Assembly: GCA_023245195.1 (NCBI GenBank)
Contig: JAHFKU010000009.1
Location: forward strand, 1 to 34,021
Direction: 5' to 3'
Length of the DNA: 34,021 bases
Source: Candidatus Staskawiczbacteria bacterium
Lineage (GTDB): Bacteria > Patescibacteriota > Minisyncoccia > Minisyncoccales > Staskawiczbacteraceae
Both the position numbers and the translations under genes were made by a program. The notes under the pieces were generated by a model, which worked only from the letters and a program-made list of their open reading frames with translations, was not told the DNA's origin and did not search any database. Each line of letters starts with the position of its first letter. Positions within the stretch are counted from its first letter, which is position 1. Positions 22,392-28,519 of the stretch are shown here, in pieces.

Positions 22392-22634
22392 ATGAACATC
22401 ATTATTTTCATTATTTTTGGAGCCTTGGTAGGATGGGTTGCTTCTATGATTGTGGGAACGTCGGGAGGACTAATCCTCGATATTATTGTGGGGATTGTAG
22501 GTTCTGTGATAGGCGGCTGGCTGATGGGATTTTTAGATAAGAGCCCAGTAACGGGTTTTAATATTCACAGCTTTTTAGTGGCATTGCTTGGTTCAGTAGT
22601 GTTGCTGGTTATTGTAAAAGCACTAGGGCGTTAA
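22392..22634 (+). CDS. GlsB/YeaQ/YmgE-family small membrane protein
   Basis: This 80-residue protein is almost entirely hydrophobic, with three membrane segments. It shows the family signature GALVGWVASMIVG, then GLILDIIVGIVGSVIGGWLMG, then a final helix FLVALLGSVVLLVIVKALGR. Members are often called transglycosylase-associated or general stress proteins, but the biochemical role is unknown. It is followed after 13 bases by the next gene, whose leader (TTCAAAGTATTATATG) matches the end of the large palindrome downstream. Confidence 0.88.
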   Translation: MNIIIFIIFGALVGWVASMIVGTSGGLILDIIVGIVGSVIGGWLMGFLDKSPVTGFNIHSFLVALLGSVVLLVIVKALGR

Positions 22635-22647
22635 TTCAAAGTATTAT

Positions 22648-22947
22648 ATGAAAACTATTTTAGACACTGTATTTCTTTTTTCAATTACTCCCGCAGGCTT
22701 TGTGATATTCATATCATCATTGCTGTTTTGTGAATATGTAATTGCTAGAAGCATTATTAAGGATATTGGTATAAAACGCATAAAAGAAATTTTCAATTAT
22801 GTAAAAAATCATGCATTAAAATTTACTTTTCTTACATATTCCCAATTAAAAACACTTAAAGTAATTTTTAAGAAAAAAGATTTTTACTTTGAATCACGAA
22901 ATGCTTTCGAGGTATTTTTTCTAAATTTGCGGGCGAGAATTCGATAG
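22648..22947 (+). CDS. Small hypothetical membrane protein whose 3' end overlaps a palindrome
   Basis: This 99-residue protein has one hydrophobic segment (about 10-33, FSITPAGFVIFISSLLFCEYVIA) and then a basic cytoplasmic part. The last 20 codons (FYFESRNAFEVFFLNLRARIR) are encoded by the left arm of the palindrome at 22885-23102. The natural C-terminus may therefore have been replaced by an insertion. I do not recognise a family. The start has no Shine-Dalgarno; TTCAAAGTATTATATG covers it. Confidence 0.5.
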   Translation: MKTILDTVFLFSITPAGFVIFISSLLFCEYVIARSIIKDIGIKRIKEIFNYVKNHALKFTFLTYSQLKTLKVIFKKKDFYFESRNAFEVFFLNLRARIR

Positions 22948-23102
22948 AATTTTCAGGCTTAGCCAAAGGCTCCGGAGACGGGGGTTCGGGCGAAGCCCGT
23001 AACCCTCGCGTCTTAACCTGAAAATTCTTGTGAATTCGCAGTCCAAATTTAGAAAAAATACCCGAAACTTGCTTTCCAAAGAGCATTTCGTGATTCAAAG
23101 TA
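22885..23102. repeat. 218-bp imperfect palindrome H
   Basis: Three nested blocks pair exactly: 22885-22905 with 23082-23102 (21 bp), 22911-22929 with 23044-23062 (19 bp), and 22946-22957 with 23017-23028 (12 bp). The loop is G+C-rich and contains CGGGCGAAGCCCGTAA (22987-23002), also found at 3548-3563. The right arm ends five bases before an ATG. Confidence 0.9.
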
Positions 23103-23107
23103 TTTAT

Positions 23108-23179
23108 ATGAAAGAAATACTAAGCCTTGATCGTCTGATAATAAGATACGTTCAAATGAACGAATGGTTTAGTCAATAA
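23108..23179 (+). CDS. Possible 23-residue small protein after palindrome H
   Basis: The ATG at 23108 opens MKEILSLDRLIIRYVQMNEW and three more codons before TAA. It stands exactly where palindromes elsewhere in the window place start codons, and its leader resembles that of the gene at 22648. No ribosome-binding site is visible and the frame is very short, so it may be a remnant of a gene cut by the element or not coding at all. Confidence 0.25.
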   Translation: MKEILSLDRLIIRYVQMNEWFSQ

Positions 23180-23247
23180 AAAAAGGTCGAAAAGCAAATC
23201 TTAAAAGGAAATAAAAAAACTCACTAATAAATAATAAATACAAAAAT

Positions 23248-23928
23248 ATGAACAAAACAATCTCATTTAAAAAAACCGATTATGGTTATGTGGTCTTCTT
23301 TATAGCATCATTTATATTATTGGCATCAATGGTATTGATGGCAGGATCAGTAAAAGCTGCCGTCTTTGCCCCGATTAATAATCAATTAGGCGTAGGATCA
23401 AGCGGAGCCAACGTTACGAATCTGCAAACCTTCTTGGCTTCGGATCACAACATCTATCCAGAAGCCAGGGTGACAGGATATTATGGAGCGCTTACCAGGG
23501 CAGCTGTTGTGCAGTTTCAGATAAATTATGGAATTTTACCCGTGGGAGCTGTTGGACCGATAACGCTTGCCAAAATCAATAACGTGATAAATGCAGGCTA
23601 CGGTATTGATGTGTACGCGCCAACGATTTACAATGTCTCGGTGCAAAAAACCAATAATACCGCTACTTTTGCTTGGACTACTACCGAACTTGCCGGAGGC
23701 AAAGTATATTACAGCACCAGCCCGTTTGGCTTGTCAGAAGCAATTGGTAATTTTACCGAACCATCTATTACCGGAGGCTCAATGATGATGGCAGTAAATT
23801 CGCAATTAAGCCAGAATGTGACGGTTAACAATTTGCACCCCAATACGACTTATTATTACATTATCCAAGCGCAAGATGCATTGGGCAATGTCAGCGTAAC
23901 CGTGCAGTCCACGTTTAGCACTAATTAA
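23248..23928 (+). CDS. Surface protein with peptidoglycan-binding and Fn3-like domains
   Basis: This 226-residue protein has a signal peptide or anchor (about 17-38, ending SVKA-AVFAP). A PG_binding_1 domain follows (about 45-112: LGVGSSGANVTNLQTFLASDHNIYPEARVTGYYGALTRAAVVQFQ). Last is a fibronectin type III-like domain (about 125-224, TATFAWTTTELAGGKVYYSTSPFG to YYYIIQAQDALGNVS). This domain pair is common in Parcubacteria surface proteins and points to attachment to the cell wall, its own or a host's. No catalytic domain is present. The following gene begins after a perfect hairpin. Confidence 0.85.
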   Translation: MNKTISFKKTDYGYVVFFIASFILLASMVLMAGSVKAAVFAPINNQLGVGSSGANVTNLQTFLASDHNIYPEARVTGYYGALTRAAVVQFQINYGILPVGAVGPITLAKINNVINAGYGIDVYAPTIYNVSVQKTNNTATFAWTTTELAGGKVYYSTSPFGLSEAIGNFTEPSITGGSMMMAVNSQLSQNVTVNNLHPNTTYYYIIQAQDALGNVSVTVQSTFSTN

Positions 23929-23937
23929 CAAACTCTA

Positions 23938-23978
23938 AATCGCGAAATGTCTCAAGAGCTCAAAGACATTTCGCGATT
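23938..23978. repeat. Hairpin before the small membrane protein gene
   Basis: Exact 15-bp arms (23938-23952 and 23964-23978, AATCGCGAAATGTCT) surround an 11-base loop. The second arm ends 15 bases before the ATG at 23994, and no T-run follows, so it is more like the leader palindromes than a terminator. Confidence 0.8.
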
Positions 23979-23993
23979 GAAAGTGAAAAAAAT

Positions 23994-24206
23994 ATGCCAA
24001 CTATAATCAATAATCCCATCGCCACGGAAGATTCGGGTTTTAATCTGCTGGCAGTTCTTATTTTAATTATCGTAATTGCCGCCGGAATTGTTTTATTTTT
24101 TGTGTATGGTTTGCCGATGATTCAGAATAATTCAAATCCAAATCCCAATACTACCGATATCAATATTACCTTGCCCGATACCACTACCCCGCCGCCTGCA
24201 AAGTAA
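23994..24206 (+). CDS. Small single-pass membrane protein
   Basis: This 70-residue protein has a short N-terminus, one strong membrane helix (about 18-41, FNLLAVLILIIVIAAGIVLFFVYG) and a polar N/P/T-rich tail that ends in TTPPPAK. The tail is probably outside the cell or in a wall-spanning position. No family is recognised. It lies between the peptidoglycan-binding protein and the xylanase and may belong to the same surface-protein group. Confidence 0.6.
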   Translation: MPTIINNPIATEDSGFNLLAVLILIIVIAAGIVLFFVYGLPMIQNNSNPNPNTTDINITLPDTTTPPPAK

Positions 24207-24228
24207 ATTCCGATAAAGTAAATTTTTT

Positions 24229-25956
24229 ATGAAAGAAGCTCATTTACATATACGAGAAACCTCATGTCTTACATTAGCTGTGTTGATGTTAAGGACCGTG
24301 TTTCTTGCAGCATTTTTAATGGTTGTTTTGTCAGTTCCTGGGTTTATTCAATATGCCAATAGAAGCACTGACCCCTTGCTTCAAAGTGAGTATTGGCAGT
24401 ATTTTCCGGGAGCTCAAGCAGTAGACGAAGGCATCCATGTTATGCCAGTAAATCAGATTATTATTCATCAAGATGGTTCAATGGGCCAGCCAAACCCGCC
24501 GGTAAATACCAATTGGCATTTGAATGTTAATGGTGATTTTAAGATTACAGCCGTGTTATCCCAAATAGATCAGCAAGCCTCTTTTAGAATGTATGCAAAT
24601 CCTCCGATCGTGTATGATCAGTGGCGGCAGGAACCTCCTAGTATTAATATTGACATCAATGCGGCGGAAAATCTTATTACCGGGCGTATTTGGGACGGCA
24701 GTTCGTCAAATTCCATGGATATCAGAACTCAGGCAGTTTCTCTGGCTCCCATCACTGTGCTATCTCTAGAGCACATGCAAGATCAAATTAATATTCTTGT
24801 AGATGGACAGTTGTTAATAACGATGCCCGACCATCATATCTTTGACGATGGCACGGTTTGGTTTGGAACAGATGCCCTTGCCGGAAGCAATGGTTGGACG
24901 CTTAATTCGTTAGATGTAAAAGCTTTGGGAGATGGCAGAGTTAACATAATACCACTGCCTCCGATGGTTGCTAGCCAAATTGATCCAATGAGTTTGCGTA
25001 ACCTTGCTAATACTCGTTTTCGAAAATTAAACATTGGCACTGCCGTTAATACCGCAGTCTTATTTACCGACGAGCGCTATAGGAATTTGGCTCTGAGCCA
25101 ATTTAGCATGCTAACTCCCGAAAATAGCATGAAGCCCCAGTTTATCCACCCAAAACCAGGCACCTATGTATTTGAACCGGCTGACCAACTCGTGGATATC
25201 GCGCTAAAAAATACGATAGCCGTGCACGGGCATGCATTGGTCTATGATAAAAGCACTCCCGATTGGATGACAAAAAGCCTCAAAGCAAAACGGCAGGAAA
25301 TTATGGTTTCTCATATAGAAACTGTAGTGGGCCATTTTAAGGGCAGGGTGGCAGAGTGGGATGTGGTTAACGAACCATTTTCTAAGAAAAATGCATTGTA
25401 TAAAAATGGAAAAACAGGCCTAGAACCGAATATGTGGTTTGAGGCTATGGGAGAAGAATATATTGATCTTGCATTTAAAACGGCGCGCCAAATTGATCCT
25501 TCTGCAAAATTATATTTAAATGATTATGGAGTTGAAAATGATGGACAGCATTGGGATGCCCTGCTGGCTTTAATAAAAAGGCTTAAACAACGGAATGTGC
25601 CTATAGACGGCGTTGGATTTGAAGCACATGTGTATAGTGATGGCGATTATATTAATGCCGGGCAGCTCAAAAAGCATATGAAAATGTTGGCCGGACTTGG
25701 CCTTTTAACCCGCATATCAGAAATAGATGTTACTGGAGATGATCCAAAAGAACAAATTAATCAATATGTAACTGCTTTGGATATTTGCCTCAAAGAACCC
25801 AATTGTACTTCTTACACAACTTGGGGAATTACGGATTTGTATGGTTCTACCACTCGGTCTGACAGATATCCTCTGGTTTATGGCACTAGTTTATTGTGGG
25901 ACAAGGATATGAAAGCAAAACCCGCCTATGATGCTTTGCAAGAAAGGCTCCAGTAA
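24229..25956 (+). CDS. Membrane-anchored GH10 endo-beta-1,4-xylanase
   Basis: GH10 enzymes cut xylan backbones with retention. The 575-residue protein has an N-terminal membrane anchor (about 16-42). A beta-rich domain (about 50-240) resembles a concanavalin-like binding module and contains INILVDGQLLITM and VWFGTDALAGSNGW. The GH10 barrel spans about 255-570. Within it WDVVNEPF holds the acid/base E382 and ISEIDV the nucleophile E498. HGHALVYDKSTPDWM, YLNDYGVEND, GVGFEAHV and YTTWGITD are the other GH10 landmarks. All appear intact. A wall-bound xylanase in a small-genome Patescibacterium would be unusual if the lineage cannot use pentoses; I infer an outer-surface role. No sugar transporter is nearby. 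Confidence 0.9.
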   Translation: MKEAHLHIRETSCLTLAVLMLRTVFLAAFLMVVLSVPGFIQYANRSTDPLLQSEYWQYFPGAQAVDEGIHVMPVNQIIIHQDGSMGQPNPPVNTNWHLNVNGDFKITAVLSQIDQQASFRMYANPPIVYDQWRQEPPSINIDINAAENLITGRIWDGSSSNSMDIRTQAVSLAPITVLSLEHMQDQINILVDGQLLITMPDHHIFDDGTVWFGTDALAGSNGWTLNSLDVKALGDGRVNIIPLPPMVASQIDPMSLRNLANTRFRKLNIGTAVNTAVLFTDERYRNLALSQFSMLTPENSMKPQFIHPKPGTYVFEPADQLVDIALKNTIAVHGHALVYDKSTPDWMTKSLKAKRQEIMVSHIETVVGHFKGRVAEWDVVNEPFSKKNALYKNGKTGLEPNMWFEAMGEEYIDLAFKTARQIDPSAKLYLNDYGVENDGQHWDALLALIKRLKQRNVPIDGVGFEAHVYSDGDYINAGQLKKHMKMLAGLGLLTRISEIDVTGDDPKEQINQYVTALDICLKEPNCTSYTTWGITDLYGSTTRSDRYPLVYGTSLLWDKDMKAKPAYDALQERLQ

Positions 25957-26001
25957 TAACGGTATGACGGGTTTTTAAAAATATTAATTTTAGCAAAATT
26001 C

Positions 26002-26259
26002 ATGATAGATGCTATTATCGGTAAAGAACAATTTTTAATAGAGCATAATAAATTATCTCCGGCAGATCTGCAAGCTACATTTGCCCTGCTTACGCAATTC
26101 CAACAAGAAAGAAGGCCTCTTTTAAAAGACGTGCAGTGGTCGTTTAAATTAAGAATGCCGTTTATTATATGGCTTAGATCGCTGTCAAAAGGGAACATAA
26201 AACGAGTAAGAAAATCCAGAAAATCAGTATTTAAAAATTATCCAGAAACAAAATTTTAG
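26002..26259 (+). CDS. Hypothetical small basic protein
   Basis: This 85-residue protein has a helical N-terminal half (MIDAIIGKEQFLIEHNKLSPADLQATFALLTQFQQ) and a basic C-terminal half (RSLSKGNIKRVRKSRKSVFKN). No membrane segment is clear; FIIWLRSL is too short. The function is unknown. It is followed by a terminator that also ends the convergent gene at 26334. Confidence 0.5.
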   Translation: MIDAIIGKEQFLIEHNKLSPADLQATFALLTQFQQERRPLLKDVQWSFKLRMPFIIWLRSLSKGNIKRVRKSRKSVFKNYPETKF

Positions 26260-26270
26260 ATTGAGAAATT

Positions 26271-26312
26271 AAAACGAAAAATCACCCGATGAATCGGGTG
26301 ATTTTTCGTTTT
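26271..26312. terminator. Bidirectional terminator between convergent genes
   Basis: A 19-bp exact stem (26271-26289 with 26294-26312) has A-rich and T-rich ends, so it can end transcription from both directions. It serves the genes at 26002-26259 (+) and 26334-26852 (-). Confidence 0.85.
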
Positions 26313-26333
26313 GCAAAGTTTTCCACACCTTAT

Positions 26334-26852
26334 CTAATCGGCCAAAGATCCGATAATTTTGGTAATGATAGCCGTATCTTCTTTGGTGAGTTTGGCTGGC
26401 ACTTCTATGGTGCAATTCGATCCGTCTCGCAGGGATATCTGGATTTTATGCACATGGCTGTGAATTGGAGTAGATGATTTAGATATATATGTATCTTTCT
26501 TATTATCTAAATGTATACCCTTGTGTTTGTATTTACGGATTTTTGCTTCCCAACGAGCAAAAGCTTCGGTATCACTGCCATATTTTTTATAGTCTTGGAT
26601 AACTTTTAGCAGCCTTCCTTTGTAGGTATTTAAGGATTGAATGCTGAAAGTATCTTTATGCCGGCTAATTAAACTTAGGTAAATTTCTTTCATACGTTCT
26701 TCTACTAATTCTAAAGATTCCAGTTCGTCGGGATGAAGCACGGTTTCAAATAACTTCAAAGCAGCCCTTCTTCCGTGGGCAGTATTGGCAGGATATTTCC
26801 TATTTTTTTGAGCAAGATTAATAAATTCGTAAAGATCGCTGAACGTATTCAT
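26334..26852 (-). CDS. Hypothetical helical protein
   Basis: The ATG at 26852 (MNTFSDLYEFINLAQ) is preferred to a TTG six codons earlier. The 172-residue protein has a helical first two-thirds (AANTAHGRRAALKLFETVLHPDELESLELVEERMKEIYLSLI-type helices, then LNTYKGRLLKVIQDYKKYG). A short beta-like end contains IQISLRDGSNCTIEVPAKLTKED. The N-terminal helices resemble the core-binding (SAM-like) region of tyrosine recombinases, but no catalytic domain follows, so that is only a hint. It may be a DNA-binding or adaptor protein. It is the only gene between the convergent terminator and the tRNA cluster. Confidence 0.6.
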   Translation of the reverse strand: MNTFSDLYEFINLAQKNRKYPANTAHGRRAALKLFETVLHPDELESLELVEERMKEIYLSLISRHKDTFSIQSLNTYKGRLLKVIQDYKKYGSDTEAFARWEAKIRKYKHKGIHLDNKKDTYISKSSTPIHSHVHKIQISLRDGSNCTIEVPAKLTKEDTAIITKIIGSLAD

Positions 26853-26897
26853 AAGATGTAATATATCCAATTAATATCTATATTACATCCACTATAA

Positions 26898-26933
26898 CAA
26901 AAACAACTATCTTTGAAAAGATAGTTGTTTTTG
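26898..26933 (-). terminator. Terminator of the tRNA-Pro/tRNA-His transcript
   Basis: A 16-bp exact stem (26898-26913 with 26918-26933) has a run of five T's at the end of the descending arm on the minus strand. It lies 14 bases after tRNA-His. Confidence 0.8.
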
Positions 26934-26947
26934 CCGATAAAATTTGG

Positions 26948-27021
26948 GGCGGTCGAGCAGATTCGAACTGCCGTTAACGCTGCCACAGAGCGCTGTGTTA
27001 GGCCACTACACTACGACCGCC
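26948..27021 (-). tRNA. tRNA-His(GTG)
   Basis: The extra G at -1 pairs with C73, the identity mark of tRNA-His. The acceptor is GCGGTCG/CGACCGC. The anticodon stem GCGCT/AGCGT carries loop CTGTGGC (anticodon GTG), and the T-arm is GGCAG-TTCGAAT-CTGCT. CCA is not encoded. tRNA-Pro(TGG) lies 11 bases upstream on the same strand. Confidence 0.93.
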
Positions 27022-27032
27022 ATAAACTTTGT

Positions 27033-27101
27033 CGGGGTACTCGGATTCGAACCGAGATCAAACGGTCCCAAACCGTTCGTGCTGCCGTTGCACCATACCC
27101 C
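27033..27101 (-). tRNA. tRNA-Pro(TGG)
   Basis: The acceptor is GGGGTAT with GTACCCC. The anticodon stem AACGG/CCGTT carries loop TTTGGGA (anticodon TGG), and the T-arm is CTCGG-TTCGAAT-CCGAG. CCA is not encoded. A Gln (TTG) reading would require a shifted loop and is less likely. Unlike tRNA-Pro(GGG), no T-arm repeat element follows it. Confidence 0.85.
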
Positions 27102-27133
27102 GTCCGCATAGATCTTATCTTAAAAAACGCATC

Positions 27134-27162
27134 TTGTCAAAGGGTGAAAATCATGCTAACAT
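27134..27162 (+). promoter_or_regulatory. Promoter of tRNA-Arg(TCT)
   Basis: TTGTCA and TAACAT are separated by 17 bases, and the tRNA starts 13 bases after the -10 box, so only a few leader bases would be transcribed. Confidence 0.65.
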
Positions 27163-27174
27163 TTTTGTAATTAG

Positions 27175-27249
27175 GCTCTCGTAGTTCAATGGACAGAACG
27201 AAAGGTTTCTAACCTTTTAATGTAGGTTCGATTCCTACCGAGAGCACCA
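27175..27249 (+). tRNA. tRNA-Arg(TCT)
   Basis: The acceptor is GCTCTCG/CGAGAGC with A73 and an encoded CCA. The anticodon stem AAAGG/CCTTT carries loop TTTCTAA (anticodon TCT), and the T-arm is GTAGG-TTCGATT-CCTAC. The LAGLIDADG-like gene follows after 72 bases. Confidence 0.93.
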
Positions 27250-27265
27250 GGATTAGATCTTAAAT

Positions 27266-27294
27266 TTGAACCCCTTTACAGTATTTGTTATAAT
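27266..27294 (+). promoter_or_regulatory. Promoter of the LAGLIDADG-like gene
   Basis: TTGAAC and TATAAT are separated by 17 bases. The start site would be near 27301, about 20 bases before the ATG at 27322. Confidence 0.7.
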
Positions 27295-27321
27295 ATAGTT
27301 GTAGGTTTAATCTTAACAACT

Positions 27322-27993
27322 ATGGAAACATCTAGTCTTAAAGAACAGGCTATTTATTATAGGAAAAAGGGCTATTCGTATAATATGATTCGTGGAAAGA
27401 TAGGGGTGAATAAAAGCACGTTAAGTAATTGGCTTGCTAAAATTCCATTTTCTCCAAATAAAGAACTTATCAAAAGAATAGGTTTGGCAAAATTAAAATC
27501 TGCATCTTTTAAGCACCGTCAAAAAATAAATGAGATTGAGGAAATGAGGATTTTGGCAAAAAAAGAATTAGGCCAAATGACAAAACGCGATTTATGGTTT
27601 TTAGGAATTGGTCTTTATCTTGGGGAAGGAAGTAAGGCATATGAACAAACCAGATTTTCTAATTCTAATCCAGAAATGATAAAAATCGCCATAAAATGGT
27701 TCCGAGAAATTTGCAAACTCAAAGATGAAAATTTTAGTCCGGCCATCCATTGTTATCCAGATAATGATATTGAAGATACTCTTAATTATTGGTCAAAAGT
27801 AACTGGAATTCATAAAAAACAATTTGCTCCAATCTATATTGATCGGAGAACTAATAAATTAACGGTGAAAAAGAAAACCTTGCCATATGGAACTATGCAC
27901 TTATGTATTAGGAGTTACGGCAAAAAAGAATTTGGCAGAAGACTTCATCGGCGAATAATGGGGTGGATAAAATCTAGTTTGGATCAAATTTGA
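27322..27993 (+). CDS. HTH plus LAGLIDADG-like protein, possible free-standing homing endonuclease
   Basis: Of 223 residues, about 5-42 form a helix-turn-helix (KEQAIYYRKKGYSYNMIRGKIGVNKSTLSNWL, in the style of resolvase or Trfb domains). A linker helix follows. From about 90 the protein has FLGIGLYLGEGSK, the active-site helix motif of the LAGLIDADG family, followed by a beta-rich half with TRFSNSNPEMIKIAIKWFREI and TMHLCIRSYGKKEFGRRLHRRIMGWI. Only one LAGLIDADG-type motif is seen, so it would work as a dimer if it is a nuclease; a regulator using the same fold is the alternative. It sits between tRNA-Arg(TCT) and tRNA-Gly(TCC), 21 bases upstream of the latter, and shares its transcript. Confidence 0.7.
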   Translation: METSSLKEQAIYYRKKGYSYNMIRGKIGVNKSTLSNWLAKIPFSPNKELIKRIGLAKLKSASFKHRQKINEIEEMRILAKKELGQMTKRDLWFLGIGLYLGEGSKAYEQTRFSNSNPEMIKIAIKWFREICKLKDENFSPAIHCYPDNDIEDTLNYWSKVTGIHKKQFAPIYIDRRTNKLTVKKKTLPYGTMHLCIRSYGKKEFGRRLHRRIMGWIKSSLDQI

Positions 27994-28014
27994 TGATCTA
28001 AATATACTACAACT

Positions 28015-28089
28015 GCGGGTATCGTATAACGGCTATTACTACGGGTTTCCAACCCGTTGACAGGAGTTCGACTCTCCTTACCCGCTCCA
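28015..28089 (+). tRNA. tRNA-Gly(TCC)
   Basis: The acceptor is GCGGGTA with TACCCGC. The anticodon stem ACGGG/CCCGT carries loop TTTCCAA (anticodon TCC), and the T-arm is AGGAG-TTCGACT-CTCCT. Discriminator T and an encoded CCA follow. It is probably transcribed with the LAGLIDADG-like gene before it. Confidence 0.92.
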
Positions 28090-28119
28090 GAGAAGTTCGT
28101 TCTTTTAAGGAGGCCAAAC

Positions 28120-28347
28120 ATGGTTCAATTTGGCTGGGCACTGTTTTTTGACAAGGATTATATTCAATGTTTCAAACAAGTGGAACCGCTACTAATTAAT
28201 GGTTTGCGCTTTGCCTCAAAACAGGAATCAATCGGTATGGCCTGTGTTGTTGGTCCCGAAGACGAATGCTTGCGCCTCAAGCAACAAATTAAAGAAATGG
28301 GAATTGGCGAAATGATTCCCAATACCGATTGTATTCGTCCTATTTGA
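28120..28347 (+). CDS. Small hypothetical protein
   Basis: AAGGAGG lies six bases before the ATG at 28120, an excellent ribosome-binding site, so I reject a longer start that would overlap tRNA-Gly. The 75-residue protein is compact (MVQFGWALFFDKDYIQCFKQ, ASKQESIGMACVVGPEDECL, LKQQIKEMGIGEMIPNTDCI) and looks like a small alpha/beta fold with four cysteines spread along it. There is no membrane segment. I do not recognise a family. Confidence 0.7.
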   Translation: MVQFGWALFFDKDYIQCFKQVEPLLINGLRFASKQESIGMACVVGPEDECLRLKQQIKEMGIGEMIPNTDCIRPI

Positions 28348-28352
28348 TTTTT

Positions 28353-28390
28353 AACGGGTGTGTCTCATGTAAGGCTCCGCCCGTTTTTTT
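28353..28390 (+). terminator. Terminator of the small hypothetical gene
   Basis: AACGGG (28353-28358) and CCCGTT (28380-28385) pair around a long loop and run into seven T's. Confidence 0.7.
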
Positions 28391-28481
28391 ATTCTTTTTA
28401 AAATGGTGATTTTTTGGTATATAAATAATTGCAATTATTTATATAATTTTACATTCGACTCAAGTGCAAAATTTTCTAATC

Positions 28482-28510
28482 TTTCACTTTCGTCTCATTT
28501 GAATTATAAT
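28482..28510 (+). promoter_or_regulatory. Promoter of the DUF4015 gene, probably leaderless
   Basis: TTTCAC and a perfect TATAAT are separated by 17 bases. The -10 box ends ten bases before the ATG at 28520, so transcription should begin at or within about three bases of the start codon. Confidence 0.65.
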
Positions 28511-28519
28511 AACTGCGAT

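Noticed and set aside
26334-26852. Tyrosine recombinase (as integrase for the tRNA-end elements)
   Set aside because: Only a loose resemblance to the N-terminal helices; no catalytic R-H-R-Y domain is present.
27033-27101. tRNA-Gln reading of the gene called tRNA-Pro(TGG)
   Set aside because: The five-pair anticodon stem fixes the loop as TTTGGGA, so positions 34-36 are TGG.
26925-27170. 81-codon frame on the plus strand
   Set aside because: It is read antisense through tRNA-His and tRNA-Pro(TGG).
28057-28119. Longer start for the 75-residue protein
   Set aside because: It would overlap tRNA-Gly(TCC); AAGGAGG before 28120 fixes the start.
28403-28519. 39 extra N-terminal codons of the DUF4015 protein
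   Set aside because: They include the predicted promoter and place a polar stretch before the signal anchor.
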